A DNA stretch of 64,000 nt. Origin: Bradyrhizobium sp. Rc3b. Its GTDB lineage: Bacteria; Pseudomonadota; Alphaproteobacteria; Rhizobiales; Xanthobacteraceae. The position numbers were made by a program, and so were the translations under genes. Below are positions 8,245-15,502 of the stretch, in pieces. Location: contig NZ_FOUS01000005.1 of NCBI RefSeq assembly GCF_900114915.1, positions 252,723 to 316,722 of the forward strand, given 5' to 3'. How positions within the stretch are numbered: position 1 is the first letter of the stretch; each line of letters starts with the position of its first letter. The notes under the pieces are model-generated. The model searched no databases. It saw nothing but the letters and a program-made list of their open reading frames with translations, and was not told the origin of the DNA.

Positions 8245-8570
8245 GGCAGGAAACGTCGAATCCCCAGAGGATATCAGCAGAGCTTACTAAGCCGGACAGA
8301 GGGTAAATTTGGGGTGAAAATCTTAACCCCAAGCCGGCTGCGCTGCCGGCTCCTTGTGAACCGGAATGCTGCTCGAATCAATCGAGCCCCCGGCGCATCC
8401 CCGCTTCCCTGCCCACACGGTTAAGACATGTTCCAGCGCCAATCACATCTTTTCGCTTGGCAGAATGGTTGCGATTCCGGACAATGACGACACATAAGAG
8501 CCGCATCGATCGGCCGAATCAATTCGATCCGGGGCCCGGATCCTGCCGCTAAGGGACGAAGCCTGAGAAG
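8245..8570. other. divergent intergenic region, no feature recognised
   Basis: A 326-bp gap between cpdR (minus) and the N-formylglutamate amidohydrolase gene (plus). It must contain both promoters. No convincing -35/-10 pair, paired TTAA CtrA site, repeat element or small ORF was identified. Confidence 0.5.
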
Positions 8571-9461
8571 ATGACCCGGTTTGACGGCGAGGTGTCGCCA
8601 GCCTTCGAGATCGTTGAGCCCGCGCAATGGCGCGCGCCTGTCATCTTCAACTCGCCCCATTCCGGCTCGACCTATCCGGACGAATTCCTCGCGGCGTCCA
8701 GGATCGACCTGCCGACGCTGCGGCGGTCCGAAGATTCCTTCATGGACGAGCTGATCGGCCATTTGAGCGAGCGCGGCTTTCCGACCGTGCGGGTCAACTT
8801 TCCCCGCTCCTATGTCGACGTCAACCGCGAGCCCTATGAGCTCGATCCCCGCATGTTCAGCGGACGGCTGCCGAGCTTTGCCAATACCCGCTCGATGCGG
8901 GTCGCCGGTGGCCTCGGCACCATTCCGCGCGTGGTCGGCGACGGCCAGGAGATCTACCGCGACCGCATCCTGGTCGACGATGCGCTGGGGCGGATCGAGA
9001 CGCTGTACAAGCCCTACCACCGCGCGCTGCGCCGGCTGATCAACAAGGTGCACCAGATGTTCGGCACCGTGGTGCTGGTGGACTGCCATTCGATGCCGTC
9101 GGTCGGCGTGTCCCGCGACGAGCCGCGCCGGCCCGACGTCGTGATCGGCGACCGCTACGGCACGAGCTGCACCCCGCTTCTGCCCGACCGGGTCGAGGAG
9201 ACCATGACCGGCCTCGGCTATTCGATCGGCCGCAACAAGCCCTATGCCGGCGGCTTCATCACCGAGCATTACGGCAATCCCGCGAGTGGCCTGCACGCGG
9301 TGCAGCTCGAGCTCAACCGCGCGATCTACATGGACGAGCGGCGGCGCGAGCGGAGTGCGCGCTTTGCGCAAGTGGCATCCGACTTCGGCGTTCTCGCCGA
9401 CGTGCTCGCGACCACGATTCCCTTCGGCGATCTCGGCCCGTTCCAGGCCGCGGCGGAATAG
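8571..9461 (+). CDS. N-formylglutamate amidohydrolase
   Basis: A 296-residue enzyme of the FGase family: early PVIFNSPHSGSTYP (metal/substrate site), the EDSFMDELIG block, VNFPRSYVDVNREPYELDP, VLVDCHSMPS with an acidic and a His ligand, and GGFITEHYGNP near the end. The family hydrolyses N-formyl-L-glutamate to formate and glutamate, the last step of one histidine-degradation route, using a divalent metal. No other hut genes are nearby, so the in vivo substrate could differ. Length and motif order are normal. Confidence 0.9.
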   Translation: MTRFDGEVSPAFEIVEPAQWRAPVIFNSPHSGSTYPDEFLAASRIDLPTLRRSEDSFMDELIGHLSERGFPTVRVNFPRSYVDVNREPYELDPRMFSGRLPSFANTRSMRVAGGLGTIPRVVGDGQEIYRDRILVDDALGRIETLYKPYHRALRRLINKVHQMFGTVVLVDCHSMPSVGVSRDEPRRPDVVIGDRYGTSCTPLLPDRVEETMTGLGYSIGRNKPYAGGFITEHYGNPASGLHAVQLELNRAIYMDERRRERSARFAQVASDFGVLADVLATTIPFGDLGPFQAAAE

Positions 9462-9563
9462 GCGCCGGCCTTCCTTCGTCAGATCGTATTGCCTGTGATT
9501 GGCGCGAGCGCGCCTTCGCTTTGCTTTCGAGGCGCACGTTGAAACGAAAACAGAGCCGCAAAG

Positions 9564-9654
9564 AAAAAAGGGCCGCTCGCGAATGACGCAAGCGGCCCAA
9601 GTCTAGGGAGGAAACGCCCAAGGAGGGCAGCGGTAACGCCAAGCGCTACCGCAC
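9564..9654 (-). ncRNA. candidate trans-acting sRNA with Rho-independent terminator
   Basis: On the minus strand a promoter-like pair (TTGCAC at 9684-9689, 17 bp, CATATT at 9661-9666) precedes a predicted RNA of about 90 nt. It has a first hairpin GCGGTAGCGC-TTG-GCGTTACCGC, then a single-stranded pyrimidine-rich stretch containing CCCUCCUU and UUUCCUCCC, and then a terminator stem GGGCCGCT/AGCGGCCC (9591-9598 with 9570-9577) followed by six T. The C/U-rich linker is complementary to Shine-Dalgarno sequences, as in several rhizobial trans-acting sRNAs. The call rests on structure alone; no family name is claimed. Confidence 0.6.
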
Positions 9655-9660
9655 CGCAAC

Positions 9661-9689
9661 AATATGCGACCGCGACGCACAAAGTGCAA
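9661..9689 (-). promoter_or_regulatory. predicted sigma-70 promoter of the sRNA
   Basis: TTGCAC and CATATT separated by 17 bp, on the minus strand, placing the start of transcription near 9653, just before the first hairpin of the candidate sRNA. Confidence 0.45.
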
Positions 9690-9993
9690 GGGCTTTCGAG
9701 CCGTTTCCCATGCAGTACGCACATGGCTCAATTGCTTCTATGGAAACCCAGATTCAGTTTCTTTGATAAGGAAATTCAATGGGTTGATAGTCATTTGCAT
9801 ACGAACAAGGCATATTCGGAACTAAGTTTTCAACTCCGTGATCGATATTTGGCCAGCAGATGACTTGAATGAGGCAGCCGCCTTCGGCATCCAAAATACC
9901 AGGGTGCAAGATCAAGACAGCGCTGCACGAGGGAGGCGAATTGAGCTAGGCAGGAGGAAGCTCCATCCAACTTTCGCTTTGAGGATTTGGCCT

Positions 9994-10776
9994 GTGACGG
10001 TGATCGACTTCTCCGCCTTCATCGGACGGCTCGCCACCGCCTCCGGCGAAACTATCCTGCCGTTCTTCCGCACCTCGCTGTCGATCGACGACAAGAGCAA
10101 GACCAAGGATTTCGACCCCGTCACGGAGGCCGATCGCGCCGCTGAGGCGGTGATGCGCCGGCTGATCAAGGCCAACTTCCCCCAGCACGGTATCGTCGGC
10201 GAGGAATTCGGCAACGAGCGCGAGGACGCCGACTATGTCTGGGTGCTCGACCCCATCGACGGCACCAAATCCTTCATCGGCGGCTTTCCGATCTGGGGAA
10301 CGCTGATCGCACTGCTGCACAAGGGCGCGCCGGTCTACGGCATGATGCACCAGCCCTTCATCGGCGAGCGCTTCTCCGGCGACAACGGTTCGGCCAACTA
10401 CAAGGGCCCGTCCGGCGAGCGCCGGCTCCAGGTCCGCCGCTGCGCCTCACTTTCGGAAGCCACGACCTACACCACCAGCCCGCTTCTGATGAACGACCGC
10501 GACCGCGCCATTTTCAGCCGTATCGAGCAGGGCGCGCGTCTGTCGCGCTATGGCGGCGACTGCTACTCCTATTGCATGCTGGCGGCCGGCCACGTCGATC
10601 TCGTGGTCGAGACCGAGCTGAAGCCTTACGACATCGCAGCGCTGATCCCGATCGTGACCGGCGCCGGCGGCGTCGTCACCACCTGGGAAGGCAAGCCGGC
10701 CCAGGGCGGCGGCCGCATCGTCGCGGCCGGGGATGCCAGGGTTCACGAAGAAGCACTGAAGCTGCTCAACCAATAA
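9994..10776 (+). CDS. hisN: histidinol-phosphatase, inositol-monophosphatase type
   Basis: A 260-residue Mg-dependent phosphatase. The metal and catalytic blocks are GEEFG (Glu), WVLDPIDGTKSF (the DPIDGT signature) and KPYDIAAL (third metal site). The specific look of the middle and C-terminal parts resembles the HisN branch that makes histidinol in alphaproteobacteria. The start is taken as GTG at 9994, because the in-frame sequence upstream is not homologue-like. Followed after 21 bp by a tricarboxylate-type binding protein gene. Confidence 0.85.
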   Translation: MTVIDFSAFIGRLATASGETILPFFRTSLSIDDKSKTKDFDPVTEADRAAEAVMRRLIKANFPQHGIVGEEFGNEREDADYVWVLDPIDGTKSFIGGFPIWGTLIALLHKGAPVYGMMHQPFIGERFSGDNGSANYKGPSGERRLQVRRCASLSEATTYTTSPLLMNDRDRAIFSRIEQGARLSRYGGDCYSYCMLAAGHVDLVVETELKPYDIAALIPIVTGAGGVVTTWEGKPAQGGGRIVAAGDARVHEEALKLLNQ

Positions 10777-10797
10777 CAAACGCGAGCGGAGGCTTGC

Positions 10798-11763
10798 ATG
10801 ACCATCTCACGCAGGCTTCTTCTTGGATTATTGCTGCTGCTGCCGACGCTGGCGTCCGCGCAGAACTTTCCGACGAAGCCGATCAAGTTGATCGTGCCGT
10901 TCCCGGCCGGCGGGCCCAACGACATCATCGCGCGGGTGATCGGCCAGCGCATGTCGGAGCTGTCAGGGCAGCCGGTGCTGATCGACAATCGCGGCGGCCA
11001 GGGCGGCGTGCTCGGCACCGATGCGGTCTCCAAGGCCCCGCCCGACGGCTACACCATCGCGATCTCCTCAGCCGGCGCGCTCGCGATCAGCCCGAGCATG
11101 GAGAAAGTCGCCTACGACACCTTGAGCGACCTTACCCCGGTGACGCTGGTTGCGACCGTGCCGGAAATGCTCGTGGTCGCCACCAACGTGCCCGCCAAGG
11201 ACATCGGCGAATTGATCGCGCTCGCCAAGGCGCAGCCGGGAAAGCTCAACTTCGCCTCCTCCGGCGCTGGCAGCCTGCCACACCTCGCTGGCGAGCTGTT
11301 CAAGCTGACGGCGAAGATCGACATCGTCCACGTGCCCTATCGCGGCGCAGCTCCCGCCGTGAACGATCTCTTGGGCCAGCAGGTGCAGATGACGTTTCTC
11401 GATCTCCCCGTGCTGCTGCCGCAGGTCAAGGCCGGCGCGCTGCGTCCCATTGCGGTCGGCTCGGCCGCGCGGGCGCCGACCGCGCCCGATGTGCCGACCA
11501 CCGCGGAAGCGGGTTTTGCCGGCCTCCACATCGAGAACTGGTACGGCATGGTCGCACCGAAGGGCACGCCGAAGGAGATCGTCACGGCGCTGCATGGCCT
11601 CGCCACCAAGGCGATGGCGGATCCGGCGGTGAAGGGAAAGCTCGCCGCCCAGGGCGCGACGCTGGTCGGCGACGAGCCGGAGCACTTCCGGCAGTTCATC
11701 GCGGACGAGACCGCGAAATGGGCCAAGGTGATCAAGGACGCCGGCGTGGAGACGGCGAAGTAG
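10798..11763 (+). CDS. Bug-family (tripartite tricarboxylate) substrate-binding protein
   Basis: A 321-residue secreted protein. A clean signal peptide (TISRRLLLGLLLLLPTLASA) precedes QNFPTKPIKLIVPFPAGGPNDIIAR, the classic Bug opening, then DNRGGQGGVLGTDAVSKAPPDG and GAGSLPHLAGELFK. Bug proteins deliver carboxylates to TctAB-type transporters or act as sensors. No tctA or tctB is adjacent. Ligand unknown; carboxylated aromatic or aliphatic acids are typical. Confidence 0.92.
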   Translation: MTISRRLLLGLLLLLPTLASAQNFPTKPIKLIVPFPAGGPNDIIARVIGQRMSELSGQPVLIDNRGGQGGVLGTDAVSKAPPDGYTIAISSAGALAISPSMEKVAYDTLSDLTPVTLVATVPEMLVVATNVPAKDIGELIALAKAQPGKLNFASSGAGSLPHLAGELFKLTAKIDIVHVPYRGAAPAVNDLLGQQVQMTFLDLPVLLPQVKAGALRPIAVGSAARAPTAPDVPTTAEAGFAGLHIENWYGMVAPKGTPKEIVTALHGLATKAMADPAVKGKLAAQGATLVGDEPEHFRQFIADETAKWAKVIKDAGVETAK

Positions 11764-11888
11764 GGCCGGCTGACGGGCCGCTGGCGGCCGACCTCGCCGA
11801 ACCCGATGTGCCGCGACCCCAGGCGTGCCGAGCCCATTTGGAACGCCGCCTCACTGGCCGCGTTTCAATGTCGAAATTGGAGATTTCC

Positions 11889-12125
11889 ATGAAGCGTCGT
11901 TTGCTGATAGCTGCCGCCACTCTGTCGTTCATGGCGTGCCTTGGCTGTTCGACCTCGGCAGTTGCGCAGGATCGCTACTGCCTCCAGGGCCGGACCTGGG
12001 GCTATCCGGGCAATTGCCAGTTTGCCAGTTACGCTCAATGCATGGCGACCGCCTCGGGCACGCACGCCTATTGCGGCATCAACCCGCGCTATGCCCAGGC
12101 ACGCCGTTACAGGGAATACCGGTAA
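11889..12125 (+). CDS. DUF3551 small exported protein
   Basis: A 78-residue protein: signal peptide (MKRRLLIAAATLSFMACLGC) and a mature part with YCLQGRTWGYPGNCQFASYAQC and GTHAYCGINPRYA, the Cys spacing of the DUF3551 family, which is abundant in Bradyrhizobium. Four Cys in the mature part probably form two disulfides. An in-frame ATG at 11868 is an alternative start. Function unknown. Confidence 0.8.
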   Translation: MKRRLLIAAATLSFMACLGCSTSAVAQDRYCLQGRTWGYPGNCQFASYAQCMATASGTHAYCGINPRYAQARRYREYR

Positions 12126-12152
12126 GTAACCTCCGCCAAGGCGAGCCGTGCC

Positions 12153-12315
12153 ATGGACCCGGAGCGATCCCTGACGGCCGTGGTCTTTTCCGGCGGCCTG
12201 GGCCTAGGTGCCTATCATGGCGGGGCATTCGAAGCCCTGACTGATCTGGCACCGCGGATCGATTGGGTGGCCGGTTCATCGGCGGGCGCGATCACGGCAG
12301 CCTTGATCGCGGGAG
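12153..12315 (+). pseudogene. patatin-like phospholipase, 5' fragment only
   Basis: About 52 residues match the patatin N-terminus: VVFSGGLGLGAYHGGAFEAL (oxyanion glycine loop), then WVAGSSAGAITAALIAGG containing the GxSxG nucleophile elbow. Downstream of about 12315 the frame stays open to 12548 but is no longer patatin-like; it reads antisense through the tail of a SIR2-like gene. The Asp of the catalytic dyad and the rest of the ~300-residue domain are missing. This is a deletion remnant joined to the neighbouring remnant. Confidence 0.65.
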
Positions 12316-12640
12316 GCGGTCACGCCATCCATCGGCGCAATGGTGGTGATGTCCCAGTTGGCCAAGACGGCTTCCTGCACAGGATTGCGCTGCGCGACAA
12401 ATACAAAGGATTTCGGCCGGTCCTGGCGGTGGCCGGAATCGTCTCAAATCTGCCGGTGCAGGAGCAGACGTATGTTGGGGGCGGACATGCTGTAGCCGAC
12501 CAACAGCAGCATGCTTCCCAAGGCGTCGGCGCGGAAACGGATATCTAGCGGGGAATTGAGCAATCCGGAGAAAGACCAGATCGATCCGAAGCGGCCACCG
12601 GTCGACCTGGAGAATGGCAGAAATCGAACAGGCACTAGGC
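12316..12640 (-). pseudogene. SIR2-like protein, broken C-terminal fragment
   Basis: Minus-strand reading from about 12590 gives SPLDIRFRADALGSMLLLVGYSMSAPNIRLLLHR, the conserved C-terminal block of SIR2_2-type NAD-binding proteins (GYS, then N-IR-LL-R). A stop follows at once, and beyond it in the same frame the sequence continues as SGHRQDRPKSFVFVAQRNPVQEAVLANWDITTI, again family-like. So the gene is truncated at its 5' side and interrupted by a mutation near 12455. SIR2_2 domains occur as NAD-depleting effectors in several anti-phage systems; this copy is dead. Confidence 0.6.
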
Positions 12641-12682
12641 GCGGTCTGTCAGGACGTCGCTCCTCGATCGCGACGGCACTGC

Positions 12683-13573
12683 TCACACCGTCTCTGCCCT
12701 TAAATGCTCCACCAGCATCTTGGCCGGCCGTGGCAGCGCCTTGAAGCTGCGCGCGCAGATCACGAGGCGGCGGTTGGCGAAGGCATCGCGCAGGCGGACG
12801 ATGGCGAGCGGCATCAGCTTGGCGCAGCGGCGGGCGGCGGATTCGGGCACGAGGGCCACGCCGACATCGGCGGCGACCATCTGGCAGATCGCGTCGAAAT
12901 CGCGCAGGCGTGCGCGGAAATGCGGGCGCATGCCAAGCCGCGCCGCGTGCTTCGAAATATGCATCTGAAGCGCAGTGGCGCTGGTCAGCCCGACGAACTC
13001 GCACGCCCCCGCCTCCTGGAAATCGATCTGGCGGCGGCCGGCGAACGGGCCGCGGCGCGAGGTCACCAGCGCCAGGCGGTCCTCGCTGAACACAAAGCGC
13101 TCGATATGATCGGGCAGCGCGTGCTCGGCGGCGAAGCCGAGATCGGCCGCGCCTGCGGTGATCGCGGCTGCGATGTCGGTGCTCTCGCGCTCCTCGATGT
13201 CGACGGCGATGTCGCGATGCTCGCGCAGAAAGCCGGCCAGCGCCTTCGGCAGATGCTCGGACAGGCCGGAGGTGTTGGCGAGGAAATGCACACTGGCGCG
13301 CACGCCAGAGGCAAAGCCGGCGAGATCGCCGCGCATGGCGTCGATCTGGTGGATGACCAGCCGCGCATGGTCGAGCAGGCTTTCGCCCGCCGCGGTCAGC
13401 TCGACGCCGCGCCGTCCGCGCTTGAGCAGCGCGACCCCGAGCGCGTCCTCGAGCCCCTTGATGCGCGCGCTGGCCGAGGCCAGGGCCAGATGCGACCGCT
13501 CCGCACCGCGGGTGATGCTGCGCTGGTCGGCGACCGCGATGAACAGCTGGAGGTCGACGAGGTCGAAACGCAT
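12683..13573 (-). CDS. LysR family transcriptional regulator
   Basis: A 296-residue regulator. The N-terminal winged helix-turn-helix reads DLVDLQLFIAVADQRSITRGAERSHLALASASARIKGLE in short blocks, typical of LysR. The C-terminal half is the two-lobed inducer-binding domain. It is divergent from the TauE/SafE permease gene with 170 bp between starts, so the permease gene is its most likely target and its ligand may be the transported anion. A 9-bp inverted repeat at 13668-13690 is a candidate binding site. Confidence 0.93.
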   Translation of the reverse strand: MRFDLVDLQLFIAVADQRSITRGAERSHLALASASARIKGLEDALGVALLKRGRRGVELTAAGESLLDHARLVIHQIDAMRGDLAGFASGVRASVHFLANTSGLSEHLPKALAGFLREHRDIAVDIEERESTDIAAAITAGAADLGFAAEHALPDHIERFVFSEDRLALVTSRRGPFAGRRQIDFQEAGACEFVGLTSATALQMHISKHAARLGMRPHFRARLRDFDAICQMVAADVGVALVPESAARRCAKLMPLAIVRLRDAFANRRLVICARSFKALPRPAKMLVEHLRAETV

Positions 13574-13667
13574 GGCAGGTCTCTTTCTTGTTGTTGGAGC
13601 ACGATCTTGACGGAAAACCGCTGCGCACTTTGCGCTGACGCGGCCCTGCGGGTCCGGATCATGCGTC

Positions 13668-13690
13668 AGCCTTCGTCTCCAACGAAGGCT
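13668..13690. promoter_or_regulatory. candidate LysR operator
   Basis: A perfect inverted repeat, AGCCTTCGT, 5 bp, ACGAAGGCT, in the divergent LysR/permease gap. It contains a T-N11-A type core within TTCGT...ACGAA, in the position expected for a LysR site. Confidence 0.45.
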
Positions 13691-13743
13691 TGCTCCGTAA
13701 CCTCCAGATTGTGCGTCGGCGCGGCTTCGGTCAATGTGCAGGC

Positions 13744-14496
13744 ATGATCGACCCGCTTCTCATTGTCATCGCCGCCGTCTTCCTGGTCGCCGGATTCGTC
13801 AAGGGCGTGGTCGGGCTCGGCCTGCCGACCGTGTCCATGGGCCTGCTCGCGGTGAGCATGACGCCCAGCCGCGCGATCGCCATCGTCATCGTGCCCGCCA
13901 TCGTCACCAACATCTGGCAGACCTTCGTCGGCCCTTATCTGCGCGACATCCTGAAGCGGCTGTGGCCGCTGATGATCGGCACCGTGATCGGATGCTGGCT
14001 CAATGCCGGCGCGCTGACCGGCCCGCATGCGCGCTACGGCACGATCGTGCTGGGCGTCCTGCTCGTCATCTACGCCGTGATCGGCCTGAACAAATTCCAG
14101 TTCCGCGTCGCGCAGCAAAACGAGAAATGGGTGGGCGGCGTGGTCGGTGTCGTCACCGGCGTGATCTCGGCCTCGACCGGCGTGCAGGTGATCCCCTCGA
14201 TGCCGTTCATGCAGGCGATCGGCATGGAGAAGGACGAGCTGGTGCAGGCGCTCGGCGTGTTCTTCACGACAGCGACGCTGGCGCTCGCCTTCAACCTCAC
14301 CGCCGTTGGCCTGGTGACGCCAGCCAATGTCGTGCCGGGCGCGGTGGGTATGGCCATGGCTTTTGCCGGCATGTTCGTGGGACAGTCGGTGCGGGCGCGA
14401 ATGCCGGCGGAAGCGTTCCGCCGCTGGTTCCTGATCGCGATGATCCTGCTCGGCCTTTATCTCGCCGGCAGCGCGGTGGCGAAGGAATTCGGCTAG
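13744..14496 (+). CDS. TauE/SafE family anion permease
   Basis: A 250-residue inner-membrane protein with about eight hydrophobic segments. The TauE/SafE signature repeats appear twice: FVKGVVGLGLPTVSMGLLA near the N-terminus and GVVTGVISASTGVQVIPSMPFMQAIG in the second half. The family exports or imports sulfite, sulfoacetate and similar organosulfur or carboxylate anions. ATG at 13744 gives MIDPLLIVIAAVF, a normal first membrane segment. Likely controlled by the divergent LysR gene. Confidence 0.9.
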   Translation: MIDPLLIVIAAVFLVAGFVKGVVGLGLPTVSMGLLAVSMTPSRAIAIVIVPAIVTNIWQTFVGPYLRDILKRLWPLMIGTVIGCWLNAGALTGPHARYGTIVLGVLLVIYAVIGLNKFQFRVAQQNEKWVGGVVGVVTGVISASTGVQVIPSMPFMQAIGMEKDELVQALGVFFTTATLALAFNLTAVGLVTPANVVPGAVGMAMAFAGMFVGQSVRARMPAEAFRRWFLIAMILLGLYLAGSAVAKEFG

Positions 14497-14503
14497 GGCA
14501 GAC

Positions 14504-14596
14504 CGTAGGGTGGGCAAAGCGAAGCGTGCCCACGCATTTTTTGTGACCGAGAGAGGGTGGCGGGCACGGCGCAAGTGCGCCTTTGCCCACCCTGCG
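14504..14596. repeat. intergenic palindromic repeat, GTAGGGTGGGC family
   Basis: Begins GTAGGGTGGGCAAAGC and ends GCCTTTGCCCACCCT, an imperfect long hairpin. A second copy is at 49825-49926. It lies between convergent genes. Confidence 0.75.
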
Positions 14597-14622
14597 CAGC
14601 TTCCCTCATCCGTTCGAACGAG

Positions 14623-15255
14623 CTACCGCGTCTCCAGCATGGCGACGCGGATGCCGAGATAGATGAAGAGGCCGCCGAGCGCGCGGTTGACCCAGGCGAT
14701 CGCACCTTCGGATTCTCGCAGCCGGTGGGCGGCTTTGGCCGCGAACGCGGCCAGCACCAAGCACCACAGCGTCCCTGTAGAGATGAAGATCAGGCCGAGC
14801 GTCAGGAAGGCGAGCGGCTTGTGCGGTGAATCGGCCGCAACGAATTGCGGCAGGAAGGCCAGGAAGAACAGCGCGACCTTGGGATTGAGCGCGTTAGTGA
14901 AGACCCCTTGGAGGAACACCCGCCGCAGCGAGCTTCGCACCGGCTCGTCGATCGCCGCCGCCAGCACAGGACGCGACCACAGCATCTGAATCCCGGTGAA
15001 CACGAGATAGGCCGCGCCGACCAGTTTCAGGATCGAAAAGGCGGTCGACGAGGCCATCAGCAGGGCCGAAAGGCCGATCGCGGCGGCCGCGACATGGACA
15101 AAACAGCCGCAACTGATGCCGAATGCGGCCGCGGCGCCGCCCCGCCAGCCCATCTGCATGCTGCGACCGATGACGTAGACGGAATCAGGCCCCGGCGTGA
15201 TGTTGAGCAGCACGCCCGAGAGGATGAAGAGCCCGATTTCGTGAATGCCCAGCAT
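14623..15255 (-). CDS. LysE family amino-acid exporter
   Basis: A 210-residue membrane protein: FILSGVLLNITPGPDSVYVIGRS (family signature with the PGP motif), GISCGCFVHVAAAAIGLS, and FTNALNPKVALFFLAFLPQF. About six hydrophobic segments. ATG at 15255 (MLGIHEIG) was chosen; the upstream in-frame extension is Arg/Cys-rich and unlike the family. Exported substrate unknown. Only distantly similar to the copy at 2552. Confidence 0.92.
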   Translation of the reverse strand: MLGIHEIGLFILSGVLLNITPGPDSVYVIGRSMQMGWRGGAAAAFGISCGCFVHVAAAAIGLSALLMASSTAFSILKLVGAAYLVFTGIQMLWSRPVLAAAIDEPVRSSLRRVFLQGVFTNALNPKVALFFLAFLPQFVAADSPHKPLAFLTLGLIFISTGTLWCLVLAAFAAKAAHRLRESEGAIAWVNRALGGLFIYLGIRVAMLETR

Positions 15256-15502
15256 GCAAAAGGTGCCCCTGCCGCCCGTTCGTGCGTCGCAATTCCGCTT
15301 AGTCGGTTCGGCCGCCGCCGTCCACCGCCGGGATTGCGTGGGATTTACCTCGAATTTGCAATGCGGATCATGCTTCCGCTCGGCCACATCTGCTTTATAA
15401 AGGCGAGGTTCTTGAAATGCGGGATTCGAGCCGACTTGCCACGCTGTGGCCAGTCCCAGGTCCCTTCACGATCACTTATCGATCCCTTGGAGCTTCCGGG
15501 AT

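Noticed and set aside
9479..9724. 81-codon minus-strand frame rich in Cys near its start
   Set aside because: Composition is not protein-like throughout and the frame crosses the sRNA promoter, hairpins and terminator.
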